DNA of 64,000 nt from Pseudomonas kuykendallii (GCF_900106975.1 NZ_FNNU01000002.1:310001-374000), one strand, 5' to 3'; shown: positions 13,135-23,059, counted from the first letter of the stretch. Numbers and translations are program-made. The notes: generated by a model not told the origin, from the letters alone.

Positions 13135-14382
13135 TCAACCGCGCTGGCGTGCATCCACGTGATAGGACAGCTGCAGGCGCGGGTTAAGGTACTCCAGCAC
13201 CTCGGCCGGCAACTGCGCCGGTCGCAGCGCGCGGGCGATCGCCAGCTGCGGCTCCTGCTCCAGGTCGACGATCAGCGCTTCGTTCTTCGGCACCGTGGCG
13301 TCGTAGAGAATCAGCGTCGGCTTCAGCGGCAGGCTCGGGTGCATGGCCAGCACCAGGGCGTAGGCATCATTGTCGAGCTGCACCAGGCTGCCCGGCGGAT
13401 AGACCCCCATGACCCGGATGAACGCCTTCAGCGCGACGTCGTCGAAGCGCGCGCGCACGGTGAACATCTTCGCCAGCGCCTCGTGCGGGCTCAGGCCGTC
13501 GCGCGGGTTGAGCGGGTTGCACAGGTTGTCGAAGTAGTTGGTGATGCAGACCACCCGGCTCAGCCGGCTGATCGACGCCTCGCTCAGTTGGCGCGGATAG
13601 CCGCTGCCGTCGCAGTACTCGTGGTGCTCGTGGATGATCCGCAGGATGTCGTCGTCGAACATCAGCCCCTGACCGACGCGCAGGCCGTAGTCGGTGTGCA
13701 TCTGCAGCAACTGCTGCTCGGAGCGCGTCAGCGGCGGCGGCTTGAGCAGCACCTTGCTGGGGATGTCCAGCTTGCCGATGTCGTGCAGTACCGCGCCCAT
13801 GCCCAGGCTGTGGCAAACCTCTGAGTCGAAGCCGAGCTGCCGGCCCAGCAGCAGCGACAGCACGGTCACGTTCAGCGGATGGTAATAGGCGTCGTCGGAG
13901 GCCTTGCCGTTGATGCTGTGCAGCACCACGCCGTCCTCGCCGAGCAGCACCTCGACCATGTCGGCCACCAGCGCGCCGGCCTCCTTGGTCAGGTCTTCCG
14001 GCTGCCGGCGCAGGGTCTGGATCAGGCCCTTGGCGCGCTGGCTGGTCTGCACGAACTTGCGATCCACCTCCGCCAGGCGCTTGCGCAGGACGCTGAGCTT
14101 GCGCACGCGCTTCTCGCGGGCGATCTCCTCGGCGCTGGGCGGCGGCGCTTCCACAGCCGGCGGGGCTTCGGGCTCGGGCAGTTCCAGCGGGGCGCAATCG
14201 CTGCGCGCGGGGTCGTAACGCAGCCGTTTCAGGCCCAGGTCGCGGAGCGCCTTGATCTGCCCCTCGTCCTTGATCTTGAACTTGCTGAACGCGAAGGAAT
14301 GCTCCCACCAGCCCAGTTCGAGCTGGACATAGAGACCGACGCAGAGCTGGTCGGGAGTGATGTAGACGGGTGTTTCGGGCAT
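13135..14382 (-). CDS. HD-GYP domain cyclic-di-GMP phosphodiesterase
   Basis: The 415-residue cytosolic protein starts with a DUF3391-like domain (residues about 1-60, YITPDQLCVGLYVQLELGWW). A linker with a coiled-coil character follows (residues 85-130), then a C-terminal HD-GYP domain. Metal-binding and signature residues are present: HDIGK near residue 197, the following conserved His (MHTDYGLRVG), HEHHEYCDGSGYP near residue 250, and the GYP triplet itself. Such proteins hydrolyse c-di-GMP to pGpG or GMP. PAO1 carries a similar protein (PA4108), but as I recall not at this locus. Together with dipA about 900 bases away it makes two c-di-GMP-degrading genes in close proximity. Confidence 0.9.
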   Translation of the reverse strand: MPETPVYITPDQLCVGLYVQLELGWWEHSFAFSKFKIKDEGQIKALRDLGLKRLRYDPARSDCAPLELPEPEAPPAVEAPPPSAEEIAREKRVRKLSVLRKRLAEVDRKFVQTSQRAKGLIQTLRRQPEDLTKEAGALVADMVEVLLGEDGVVLHSINGKASDDAYYHPLNVTVLSLLLGRQLGFDSEVCHSLGMGAVLHDIGKLDIPSKVLLKPPPLTRSEQQLLQMHTDYGLRVGQGLMFDDDILRIIHEHHEYCDGSGYPRQLSEASISRLSRVVCITNYFDNLCNPLNPRDGLSPHEALAKMFTVRARFDDVALKAFIRVMGVYPPGSLVQLDNDAYALVLAMHPSLPLKPTLILYDATVPKNEALIVDLEQEPQLAIARALRPAQLPAEVLEYLNPRLQLSYHVDARQRG

Positions 14383-14489
14383 GCCTGGCTCGCAAGGCTG
14401 ATCGGCTGCTGGCTATTTACTGGCATTTTGCAGCGTAGTCTAGACCTCGGCGGGCACCGCGCTCACGCCGGCGAGCCAGGCGGCGCGCT

Positions 14490-15137
14490 TCACGCCGGCA
14501 GGCAGACGCCCGTGCCGCCCAGGCCGCAGTAGCCGTTGGGGTTCTTCGCCAGGTATTGCTGGTGATAGGCCTCGGCGTAGTAGAACGTCGGCGCCTGGAT
14601 GATCTCGGTGGTGATGCCGGCGAATCCAGCCTTCTCCAGTTCGGCCTCGAACGCCGCGCGACTGGCTTCGGCGGCCGCGGCCTGCTCGTCGTTCAGCACA
14701 TGGATCGCCGAGCGGTACTGGGTGCCGACGTCGTTGCCCTGGCGCATGCCCTGGGTCGGGTTGTGCGCTTCCCAGAACACCTTGAGCAGCGTCTCGTAGG
14801 AGGTCAGCCGCGGATCGAACACCACCAGCACCATTTCGGTGTGGCCGGTCAGCCCGGAGCAGACCTCGTCGTAGGTGGGGTTTGGCGTGTAGCCGCCGGC
14901 ATAGCCGACCGCGGTGCTCCACACGCCCGGCTGCTGCCAGAAGCGCCGCTCGGCACCCCAGAAGCAACCCAGCCCGAACAGGGCCTGCTGCATGCCGGCG
15001 GGGAAGGGCGGCTGCAGCCGGTTGCCGTTGACGTAGTGCGCTTCGGGCACCGGCAGCGGCGTTTCACGGCCGGGCAGCGCCTGTTCGGGCTGCGGCAGTT
15101 CGAGTTTGTGGGCGAGGATTTGCGAGCGCAGAGCCAT
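14490..15137 (-). CDS. msrA: Peptide methionine-S-sulfoxide reductase MsrA
   Basis: The 215-residue enzyme reduces methionine S-sulfoxide in proteins. The catalytic motif [12 protein letters not shown] and the downstream [23 protein letters not shown] are diagnostic of MsrA. The GYCGLGGTG near the C-terminus supplies the resolving cysteine. The start at 15137 has a strong GGAGG ribosome site and the N-terminus [20 protein letters not shown] found in Pseudomonas MsrA; the open frame extends further upstream but without a good start site. It corresponds to PA5018. It is downstream of dipA on the same strand, 132 bases away. Confidence 0.94.
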   Translation of the reverse strand: MALRSQILAHKLELPQPEQALPGRETPLPVPEAHYVNGNRLQPPFPAGMQQALFGLGCFWGAERRFWQQPGVWSTAVGYAGGYTPNPTYDEVCSGLTGHTEMVLVVFDPRLTSYETLLKVFWEAHNPTQGMRQGNDVGTQYRSAIHVLNDEQAAAAEASRAAFEAELEKAGFAGITTEIIQAPTFYYAEAYHQQYLAKNPNGYCGLGGTGVCLPA

Positions 15138-15269
15138 GGTTGCCTCCGGGACTGAAAAGGGCGCGGTTGCCGTTGGATGTCGGCGCCTGGACGGACAAGC
15201 ATGCCGGCAAAACCGTGGAAAAGTCACCTGCAGGGTTGGACCGGGCGGCGCGACGAAGGTGCGTGCAGG

Positions 15270-17963
15270 TCAGTTCTGCTGGCGATAGCGGCGCAGCCGT
15301 TCGACCAGTTCGGGGCCGGGGATCGGTCGGTCGAACAGGTAGCCCTGGCCGATATCGCAACGCTGCTTGCGCAGGAAGGCGAGCTGCTCGACGGTCTCGA
15401 TACCTTCGGCGACGACGGTCAGCTTGAGGTTGTGCGCCATGGCGATCACCGCCGAGGTGATTTCCATGTCGTCCTGGCTGGTGGGGATGTCGTTGATGAA
15501 GCTGCGGTCGATCTTCAGCACGTCGATGGGGAATTTCTTCAGGTAGCTCAGCGACGAGTAGCCGGTGCCGAAGTCGTCCATCGCCAGGGTCAGGCCGAGG
15601 TCCTTGAGGCGGTTGAGCTGGTCGCGGGTGTCCTCGGTGGCTTCCAGCAGCAGGCCTTCGGTGAGTTCCAGCTCGAGCAGCGAGGCGGGCAGGCGCTCTT
15701 CCTCGAGGATACTGGTGATGGAACCGACCAGGTCGGGATCGGAGAACTGCTTGGGCGACAGGTTGATGGCGATCTTCAGGTTGCCGAAGCCCTGCGCGGT
15801 GAGTTCCTGGCTGGTGCGGCAGGCCTGGCGAACCAGCCACTTGCCGATCGGGATGATCAGCCCGGTTTCCTCGGCCACGCCGATGAACTGGTCGGGGCGG
15901 ATCATCCCGCGCTCCGGGTGGTTCCAGCGCAGCAGCGCTTCCATGCCCAGCAGCTTGCCGGTGCGCAGGCAGAGCTTGGGCTGGTAGAAGACTTCCAGCT
16001 CGTTCTGGGTCAGCGCGCGACGCAGGTTGTTCTCGACGAACAGCTTGTAGCTGGCCTCGGCATTCATCGCCTCGGTGAACACCTGCAACTGGTGCTTGCC
16101 GTTGGCCTTGGCCTTGTGCAGCGCGAGGCCGGCGTGCTTCATCAGCGTCTGCGGGTCGCGTCCGTGGTCGGGCGAGCAGGCCAGGCCGACCGATCCGGTG
16201 ACGCTGATCAGCTGGTTGTCGACGAACAGCGGCTTGTCCAGCAGGTGCAGCACCTGGTTGGCATGGCGCTGCCCGGCCTCCAGGTCGGTCTTGGTCAGCA
16301 GCACGGCGAACTCGTTGCTGGCGAAGCGCGCCAGGGTGCCGTTCGGCGCCAGGCTGTTGCGCAGGCGCCGCGCCAGGTTGACCAGCAGCTTGTCGCCGGT
16401 CTGGTGGCCGAGGCTGTCGTTGATCCGCTTGAAGTTGTCGATGTCCACCAGCAGCAGGCTGACCGGCACGTCGGCGTCGCGCTCGAAATGTTCCTCGAGG
16501 CTGCGGATGAAGTGCGGGCGATTGCCCAGGCCGGTGAGGTTGTCGGTGTAGGCCAGGCGCTCGATGCGCTGGTGCGCCAGCTTGTTCTCGGTGACGTCTT
16601 CGTAGATGCCGATGTAGTGGGTCAGCTCGCCTTCGGTGCCGTAGACCTTGGAGATCGACAGCTGGCCCCAGTAGGGCTCCAGGTTCTTCCGCCGGCTGCG
16701 GAATTCGCCTTGCCAGCTGTTGGTGGTGGCCAGGCTGGAGTTGTCGTCGAAGAGCAGTTCGCTGAGGTTTTCCAGCGCTGGCAGCTCCGACAGGCGGCGG
16801 TTCTGCACTTCCTCGACGCTGTACTGGGTGATTGAGGTGAAGCTCGGGTTGACGTATTCCACCAGGCCGTCGCAGTCGACCAGCAGGAAGGCGCTGGCAC
16901 TCTGTTCGACGGCGCGCTGGAACAGGTGCAGTGCGCTGGCGGCGTTGCGTCTCTGGTGGTTGGCCAGGACCTGCGCGTACTGGTCGGCCAGTTCGCCAGC
17001 GAAGGCCACCTCGTCGGTCTGCCATTCGCGCTGGCCGCCGGTGTGCTCCAGGCACAGCACGCCGACCAGCTCGCCGCCGACACGGATGCCGGCGGCGAGC
17101 AGCGCGGCGATCCCCACGGGCTGCAGGTAGGTTTCGCCCAGCTCGCGGGTGCGCGGGTCCTGCTGGGCATTGCTGGCTTCGATCGCGCGGCCGCCGTTGA
17201 GCGCTTCCAGGTAGCGCTTGAAGGGCCGCGCATCCAGGGCGAGCGGCTGCTCGTGCCGGTCGATGTCGCGGCGATACAGCGCCACCGGCTCGAGCCGCTC
17301 GTTGGCCAGGTTCCAGATGCTGGCGCGGGCCACGGCGTAGGTCTCGCAAGCGGCCTGGGTGATCAGCTCGGCGGCTTCGCGCAGGGGATCGCTGGAGTTG
17401 TAGCGGTGCCGCGCCAGACGCAGGATCAGGCTCTGCTGCGCGCGCGAGCGGACCAGGTGCTGCAGGTGGTCGTCCTGGGTCTGCTGGTACAGCTGCAGCG
17501 ACGCGCGCAGGCGCGCGTTCTGCGCCTCCAGTTCGCTCTCCAGCTCACTCTCGCCGGCCACCGCGGCGGCGTCGTCGACGATCATCAGGTAGCCGCGCAG
17601 CAGTTGGCGCTTGTGCTGCTGGAAGCCTTCGCCGATCTCGATCACCTGCAGCGGTCGCTCCGGTGTGTGCAGGGTGTAGCGCACCGTGTAGTGCGGCGCC
17701 TGCTGGAGTTGCTGCTGGATGACATCGTGCAGCCGGTAGCGGGCTTCGGGCTCCATCAGGCTGGCGAAGGGGCTGCCGATCAGGGCGCAGAGCTCGCTCG
17801 CAGGGAGTCCCAGGCGTTGCTCGCAGGCCGGATCGAGGAACAGCAAAGCCCAGCTGGCCTCGTTCAGCCGCTCGAAACGCAGCATTCCCAACCGAGAGGG
17901 CACGGGGAGTTGCGTAACTACCTCGACCGCCGGACGGCTGGCGGGATCGGGATGGTTCTTCAT
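15270..17963 (-). CDS. dipA: Cyclic-di-GMP phosphodiesterase DipA (PAS-GAF-PAS-GGDEF-EAL)
   Basis: The 897-residue protein has, in order, an N-terminal PAS domain (about 25-140), a short coiled coil, a GAF domain (about 185-330), a second PAS domain (about 345-460), a GGDEF domain (about 465-635) and an EAL domain (about 645-897). The GGDEF site reads ASNEF, so it should not make c-di-GMP, whereas the EAL site is intact (MEALLRWNHPERG, NLSPKQF, DDFGTGYSSLSYL, KIDRSF). It therefore acts as a phosphodiesterase. In P. aeruginosa DipA (PA5017) lowers c-di-GMP to promote biofilm dispersal. No membrane segment is visible. Confidence 0.93.
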   Translation of the reverse strand: MKNHPDPASRPAVEVVTQLPVPSRLGMLRFERLNEASWALLFLDPACEQRLGLPASELCALIGSPFASLMEPEARYRLHDVIQQQLQQAPHYTVRYTLHTPERPLQVIEIGEGFQQHKRQLLRGYLMIVDDAAAVAGESELESELEAQNARLRASLQLYQQTQDDHLQHLVRSRAQQSLILRLARHRYNSSDPLREAAELITQAACETYAVARASIWNLANERLEPVALYRRDIDRHEQPLALDARPFKRYLEALNGGRAIEASNAQQDPRTRELGETYLQPVGIAALLAAGIRVGGELVGVLCLEHTGGQREWQTDEVAFAGELADQYAQVLANHQRRNAASALHLFQRAVEQSASAFLLVDCDGLVEYVNPSFTSITQYSVEEVQNRRLSELPALENLSELLFDDNSSLATTNSWQGEFRSRRKNLEPYWGQLSISKVYGTEGELTHYIGIYEDVTENKLAHQRIERLAYTDNLTGLGNRPHFIRSLEEHFERDADVPVSLLLVDIDNFKRINDSLGHQTGDKLLVNLARRLRNSLAPNGTLARFASNEFAVLLTKTDLEAGQRHANQVLHLLDKPLFVDNQLISVTGSVGLACSPDHGRDPQTLMKHAGLALHKAKANGKHQLQVFTEAMNAEASYKLFVENNLRRALTQNELEVFYQPKLCLRTGKLLGMEALLRWNHPERGMIRPDQFIGVAEETGLIIPIGKWLVRQACRTSQELTAQGFGNLKIAINLSPKQFSDPDLVGSITSILEEERLPASLLELELTEGLLLEATEDTRDQLNRLKDLGLTLAMDDFGTGYSSLSYLKKFPIDVLKIDRSFINDIPTSQDDMEITSAVIAMAHNLKLTVVAEGIETVEQLAFLRKQRCDIGQGYLFDRPIPGPELVERLRRYRQQN

Positions 17964-18140
17964 TCGGGCGGCTGCTTCCGGTTTTAGGACCTGGGTAGGG
18001 GCGTCGGCCCGTCAATGTGTCGGGCAAGGGTGCATCAAAGTCTCTGCCGCTGACAAGCGTAGAGGCACTTTGGCAGCACTCTGCGGGAAGTGCCTGTTTT
18101 AACAGACATTCGGTAGGGTTTTTTTGCGGACTGCACAGTC

Positions 18141-18170
18141 AAAAAAAAGCCCCGCTGGGAGGCGGGGCCG
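18141..18170 (-). terminator. Intrinsic terminator after aceF
   Basis: On the minus strand a GC-rich stem (CCCCGC pairing with GCGGGG) is followed by eight T residues. It sits about 65 bases past the aceF stop codon and would end the aceE-aceF transcript before dipA. Confidence 0.88.
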
Positions 18171-18233
18171 AGGAACGAGCGTGGCGTGCTCGAGCAAGGG
18201 GGCCGGCGGGCCGTGTGGCTCGCCGGAAAACCG

Positions 18234-20228
18234 TTACAGCAACAGCGTGCGGATATCGCCGAGCAGCTCGCCGAGACGCTTGGTATAGCGCGCGGCGGCG
18301 GCACCGTTGATCACCCGGTGGTCGTAGGAAAGCGACAGCGGCAGCATCAGGCGCGGCTGGAAGGCCTTGCCATCCCAGACCGGCTGGATGGTCGCCTTGG
18401 AGACGCCCAGGATCGCGACTTCCGGCGCGTTGACGATCGGCGTGAAGCCGGTGCCGCCAATGTGGCCGAGGCTGGAGATGGTGAAGCAGGCGCCCTGCAT
18501 GTCGTCGGCGGCGAGTTTCTTGGTGCGTGCCTTTTCCGCCAGCGCGGCGGCCTCGGCGGCCAGTTGCAGCAGGCTCTTCTGGTCGACGTTCTTGATCACG
18601 GGGACCAGCAGGCCGTCCGGCGTGTCCACGGCGAAGCCGATGTTCACGTACTTCTTGCGGATCAGCGCCTTGCCGCTGGGAGCCAGTGCACTGTTGAAGT
18701 CCGGCAGTTCCTTCTGCAGGTGCGCGCAGGCCTTGAGCAGCAGCGGCAGCACGGTCAGCTTGACGCCGGCTTTTTCGGCGACGGCTTTCTGCGCGACGCG
18801 GAAGGCTTCCAGCTCGGTGATGTCGGCCGAGTCGAACTGGGTCACGTGCGGCACGTTCAGCCAGCTGCGGTGCAGGTTGGCGGCGCCGACCTGCATCAGG
18901 CGGGTCATCGGCACTTCTTCGACTTCGCCGAACTTGCTGAAGTCGATTTCCGGCACCGGCGGAATACCCGCGCCGCCGGTTGCGCCCGCGGCGGCGGCTG
19001 GCGCGCTCTTGGCTTTCTGCAGCTGCGCCTTGACGAAGGCCTGCACGTCTTCCTTGACGATCCGGTCGCGCGGACCGCTGGCGGTGACGTCGGCGAGATC
19101 GACGCCGAATTCGCGCGCCAGCATGCGGACCGCCGGGCCGGCGTGGACTTTCTTGCCGGCCTTGCTCGGTGCAGCCGCGGCCGGCGCAGGCGCTGCCGAT
19201 GCCTGGGGCTCGGTGACGCCCTGCTTGTTCGGTGCGACGGCCTGTTGCGGCGTGGCCGCTTCGGTCTTCGCCGCGGCCTTGGCCGGAGCGGCGCCCGCGA
19301 CCTTGAGCACGAGGATCAGATCGCCGGTCTTGGCCTGGTCACCGACCTTGACCGCCAGGCTTTCCACCACGCCGGCTTTCGGCGAAGGGATTTCCATGCT
19401 GGCCTTGTCGGATTCCAGGGTGATCAGCGACTGGTCGGCTTCGACGGTGTCGCCGACCTTGACCATCACTTCGATGATGTTGGCGTCACCGCTGGAACCG
19501 ATGTCCGGAACCTTGACCTCTTCACTGCTTTCGCCCGCGGGCTCGGCGGCCGCTTCGGGTTCGGCAGGCTTGGCGTCGCTCTTCGGCGCGGCAGCGGGAG
19601 CGCTGGCGGCCTTGGCGGGTTTGGCCTTGGCGGCGCCTTTCAGGACCAGGATCAGGTCGCCGGTGCCGACTTCGTCGCCGACCTTGACCGACAGGCTTTC
19701 CACCACGCCGGCGGCCGGCGAGGGGATTTCCATGCTGGCCTTGTCGGATTCCAGGGTGATCAGCGACTGCTCGGCTTCGATGGTGTCGCCCGGCTTGACC
19801 GACACTTCGATGACGCTGGCCTTGGCGCTGGAGCCGATATCCGGAACCTTGATCTCCTGCGCTTCGCCTTCGCCGGCGGATGCCGAGGCATCGTCGTCGC
19901 CCGGCGGTGTAGGCGCTTCTGACTCTTCCGGAGCCTCCTGGGTCTCGCCCACGGCGGCCTTGGGCTCGGCGGATGCCTGCTCGCTGGCGGCGCCGTCGGC
20001 GCTCTCCAGGTCGATCAGCAGGTCACCGGTCTTCAGGTTGTCGCCCATCTTGAAATGCAGCGCGACGACCTTGCCGGCCTTCGGTGCCGGAATTTCCATG
20101 CTGGCTTTGTCGGATTCGAGGGTGACCAGGCCCTGTTCGGCTTCGACGACGTCGCCGACCTTGACCAGTACCTCGATGACCTCGCCTTCGCCGCTGCCGA
20201 TATCGGGTACGCGAATGGTTTCACTCAC
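18234..20228 (-). CDS. aceF: Pyruvate dehydrogenase E2, dihydrolipoyllysine acetyltransferase (AceF)
   Basis: The 664-residue E2 core subunit transfers the acetyl group from lipoyl-lysine to CoA. Three lipoyl domains are visible, each with the lipoylation sequence ESDKASMEIP (lysines 41, 163 and 275), joined by Ala/Pro/Glu-rich flexible linkers. A peripheral-subunit binding domain follows at about 360-400 (VHAGPAVRMLAREFGVDLAD). The acetyltransferase domain runs from about 430 to the end and contains the active-site DHRVINGA. PAO1 AceF, as I remember it, is about 547 residues with two lipoyl domains, so this protein has one extra; E. coli and Azotobacter E2 have three. It lies 27 bases downstream of aceE and probably shares its transcript. 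Confidence 0.95.
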   Translation of the reverse strand: MSETIRVPDIGSGEGEVIEVLVKVGDVVEAEQGLVTLESDKASMEIPAPKAGKVVALHFKMGDNLKTGDLLIDLESADGAASEQASAEPKAAVGETQEAPEESEAPTPPGDDDASASAGEGEAQEIKVPDIGSSAKASVIEVSVKPGDTIEAEQSLITLESDKASMEIPSPAAGVVESLSVKVGDEVGTGDLILVLKGAAKAKPAKAASAPAAAPKSDAKPAEPEAAAEPAGESSEEVKVPDIGSSGDANIIEVMVKVGDTVEADQSLITLESDKASMEIPSPKAGVVESLAVKVGDQAKTGDLILVLKVAGAAPAKAAAKTEAATPQQAVAPNKQGVTEPQASAAPAPAAAAPSKAGKKVHAGPAVRMLAREFGVDLADVTASGPRDRIVKEDVQAFVKAQLQKAKSAPAAAAGATGGAGIPPVPEIDFSKFGEVEEVPMTRLMQVGAANLHRSWLNVPHVTQFDSADITELEAFRVAQKAVAEKAGVKLTVLPLLLKACAHLQKELPDFNSALAPSGKALIRKKYVNIGFAVDTPDGLLVPVIKNVDQKSLLQLAAEAAALAEKARTKKLAADDMQGACFTISSLGHIGGTGFTPIVNAPEVAILGVSKATIQPVWDGKAFQPRLMLPLSLSYDHRVINGAAAARYTKRLGELLGDIRTLLL

Positions 20229-20255
20229 AATATGTTCTCCTGTTCGCTCGCGTTA

Positions 20256-22901
20256 TCAGCAATCAAGCGGGTTGCGTTTCTCGGGATCGATGCCGAACTT
20301 GGCGATGGCTTCGGCCACCACCTTGCGTTCGACCGAACCGCGATCGGCAAGTGCTTGCAGCGCGGCGAGGCTGACCCAGCGGCGGTCGACTTCGAAGAAG
20401 TCGCGCAATTTCTTGCGGCTGTCGCTGCGGCCGAAACCGTCGGTGCCCAGGACCTGGTATTCCTTGCTCGGAACCCATTGGCGAATCTGGTCGGCGAACA
20501 GCTTCATGTAGTCGGTCGATGCGACGACCGGGCCATGACGTCCTTCCAGGCAGGTTTCGACGTAGGTCTTGCGCGGCTCTTCGGCCGGGTGCAGACGGTT
20601 CCAGCGGTCCACCGCCAGGCCGTCGCGACGCAGTTCGTTGAAGCTGGTGACGCTCCAGATGTCGGCGCCGACGCCGAATTCGGCGAGCAGCTCGGCTGCG
20701 GCGCGGACTTCGGTGAGGATGGTGCCGCAACCCAGCAACTGGACGCGGTGGGCGAAGTCGCCCTTGGCTTCCTCGAGCAGGTACATGCCGCGGATGATGC
20801 CTTCTTCCACGCCTTCCGGCATGGCCGGCTGCTGGTAGTTCTCGTTCATCACGGTGATGTAGTAGTAGACGCTTTCCTGCTTCTCCATCATCTGATAGAC
20901 GCCGTGGCGCATGATCACGGCCAGCTCGTAGGCGTAGGTCGGATCGTAGCTGCGGCAGTTCGGGATGGTGCTGGCGAGGATGTGGCTGTGGCCATCCTCG
21001 TGCTGCAGGCCTTCGCCGTTCAGCGTGGTGCGCCCGGAGGTGCCGCCGAGCAGGAAGCCGCGGGTCTGTGCGTCGCCGGCGGCCCAGGCCAGGTCACCGA
21101 TACGCTGGAAGCCGAACATCGAATAGAAGATGTAGACCGGCAGCATCGGCGTGTTGTAGTTGCTGTAGGCGGTGCCGGCAGCGACGAAGGAGGAGAAGGC
21201 GCCGGCCTCGTTGAGGCCTTCCTGGAGGATCTGGCCGTCCTTCTCTTCGCGGTAGTACATCACCTGATCGCGGTCGACCGGCTCGTACAGCTGACCTACC
21301 GGGGAATAAATGCCGAGCTGGCGGAACATCCCTTCCATGCCGAAGGTGCGCGCTTCGTCAGCCAGGATCGGCACGATGCGCTTGCCCAGTTCCTTGTCCT
21401 TGACCAGCGACGCGAGGATCCGGCCGAAGGCCATGGTGGTGGAGATTTCGCGATCGCCGGAACCGTCGAGCACGGCTTTCAGGGTTTCCAGCGGCGGGGT
21501 CGGGATACTCACGCTGGTGTGGCGGCGCTGCGGCAGGTGGCCGCCGAGCTTCTCGCGGCACTTGCGCAGGTACTTCATCTCCGCGCTGTCTTCTTCCGGA
21601 CGATAGAAGGGCAGGTCATGGAGCTGCGAGTCATTGAGCGGGATGTCGAAACGGTCGCGGAATTTCTTCAGGCTCTCGATATCGACTTTCTTGGTGTTGT
21701 GCGCGGTGTTCTTCGCTTCACCGGCGCCGGTGCCGTAGCCCTTGATGGTCTTGGCCAGGATGACCGTCGGCTGACCCTTGTGGTTGACCGCCTGGTGGTA
21801 GGCCGCATAGACCTTGTAGGGGTCGTGGCCGCCGCGGTTGAGCTTCCAGATCTCGTCGTCGGTGAGTTTCTCGACGCGCTTGAGCAGTTCCGGATCGGCA
21901 CCGAAGAAGTGCTTGCGCACGAAGGCGCCGTCCTTGGCCTTGTAGTTCTGGTAGTCGCCGTCGATCACCTCGTCCATGCGGCGCTGCATGCGGCCGTCTT
22001 CGTCCTCGGCGAACAGCGGGTCCCACATGCGGCCCCAGATGACCTTGTTGACGTTCCAGTTGGCGCCGCGGAAGTTGCCTTCCAGTTCCTGGATGATCTT
22101 GCCGTTGCCGCGAACTGGGCCGTCGAGGCGCTGCAGGTTGCAGTTGATGACGAAGATCAGGTTGTCCAGGTTCTCGCGACCGGCCAGGGAGATGGCGCCG
22201 AGGGTTTCCGGCTCGTCGGTCTCGCCGTCGCCGATGAAGCACCAGACCTTCTGTTTGCCGGCGGGGATGAAGCCGCGGTTTTCCAGGTACTTCATGAAGC
22301 GCGCCTGGTAGATCGCCTGGATCGGGCCGAGGCCCATGGAGACGGTCGGGAACTGCCAGAAGTCCGGCATCAGGTGCGGGTGCGGGTAGGACGACAGACC
22401 ACCGCCATCGACTTCCTGGCGGAAGTTGTTCATCTGGTCTTCGGACAGGCGGCCTTCGAGGAAGGCGCGGGCATAGATGCCGGGCGACGCGTGGCCCTGA
22501 TAGTAGATCAGGTCGCCGCCGTGTTCCTCGGTCGGGGCCTGGAAGAAGTAGTTGAAGCCGATGTCATACAGCGTCGCGCTGGAGGCGAAGGTGGAAATGT
22601 GGCCACCCAGGTCCGGGTCCTTCATGTTCGCGCGCATCACCATCGCCAGGGCGTTCCAGCGAACCAGCGAGCGGATGCGGCGTTCCATGAACAGGTCGCC
22701 AGGCATGCGTGCTTCGTGGGTGACGGGGATGGTATTGCGATACGGCGTGGTGATCGCGTAGGGCAGCTGAGTACCGCTGCGAGTAGCGAGTTCACCCATG
22801 CGGGTCATCAGGTAGTGGGCGCGGTCTTCGCCTTCGCGGTCCAGGACCGACTCAAGGGCGTCCAGCCATTCCTGGGTTTCGACGGGATCGAGATCTTGCA
22901 T
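20256..22901 (-). CDS. aceE: Pyruvate dehydrogenase E1 component (AceE)
   Basis: The 881-residue homodimeric E1 decarboxylates pyruvate with thiamine diphosphate and acetylates the lipoyl groups of AceF. The ThDP motif is present as GDGETDEPETLG ending with NLIFVINCNLQRLDG. Other family segments are HGGDLIYYQGHASPGIYARA and TIPNCRSYDPTYAYELAVIM. The start at 22901 (MQDLDPVETQEWLDALESVL) agrees with Pseudomonas AceE; the open frame continues to 23174, but through the divergent regulatory region. A GGAG ribosome site precedes this ATG. It is divergent from glnE and followed at once by aceF. Confidence 0.96.
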   Translation of the reverse strand: MQDLDPVETQEWLDALESVLDREGEDRAHYLMTRMGELATRSGTQLPYAITTPYRNTIPVTHEARMPGDLFMERRIRSLVRWNALAMVMRANMKDPDLGGHISTFASSATLYDIGFNYFFQAPTEEHGGDLIYYQGHASPGIYARAFLEGRLSEDQMNNFRQEVDGGGLSSYPHPHLMPDFWQFPTVSMGLGPIQAIYQARFMKYLENRGFIPAGKQKVWCFIGDGETDEPETLGAISLAGRENLDNLIFVINCNLQRLDGPVRGNGKIIQELEGNFRGANWNVNKVIWGRMWDPLFAEDEDGRMQRRMDEVIDGDYQNYKAKDGAFVRKHFFGADPELLKRVEKLTDDEIWKLNRGGHDPYKVYAAYHQAVNHKGQPTVILAKTIKGYGTGAGEAKNTAHNTKKVDIESLKKFRDRFDIPLNDSQLHDLPFYRPEEDSAEMKYLRKCREKLGGHLPQRRHTSVSIPTPPLETLKAVLDGSGDREISTTMAFGRILASLVKDKELGKRIVPILADEARTFGMEGMFRQLGIYSPVGQLYEPVDRDQVMYYREEKDGQILQEGLNEAGAFSSFVAAGTAYSNYNTPMLPVYIFYSMFGFQRIGDLAWAAGDAQTRGFLLGGTSGRTTLNGEGLQHEDGHSHILASTIPNCRSYDPTYAYELAVIMRHGVYQMMEKQESVYYYITVMNENYQQPAMPEGVEEGIIRGMYLLEEAKGDFAHRVQLLGCGTILTEVRAAAELLAEFGVGADIWSVTSFNELRRDGLAVDRWNRLHPAEEPRKTYVETCLEGRHGPVVASTDYMKLFADQIRQWVPSKEYQVLGTDGFGRSDSRKKLRDFFEVDRRWVSLAALQALADRGSVERKVVAEAIAKFGIDPEKRNPLDC

Positions 22902-23005
22902 GGCTTGCTCCAGGGCGGAAAGGCAACCAAAATCGGCCGCCTGTAACACCACCGGCCTTGTGGGCCGGAAGTGGCTAAATTCTTGGATGTGCCGGTCATT
23001 CGGCC

Positions 23006-23020
23006 TTGTAGTTTTACTAC
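23006..23020. promoter_or_regulatory. Operator-like symmetrical site 1 (aceE-proximal)
   Basis: The 13-base core GTAGTTTTACTAC (23008-23020) is itself dyad symmetric (GTAGT and ACTAC around TTT). With two flanking bases it is repeated in inverted orientation at 23060-23074. It lies about 105-120 bases upstream of the aceE start. Its size and symmetry resemble operators of GntR/FadR-type regulators, but no regulator is identified; that is inference. Confidence 0.6.
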
Positions 23021-23059
23021 ATTCCGACGTCGGTTTCATCCATTCGGGCACATTGCCCA

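Noticed and set aside
20055-22946. 963-codon open frame on the plus strand opposite aceE
   Set aside because: AceE and AceF on the minus strand carry full family motifs; this frame is their complement.
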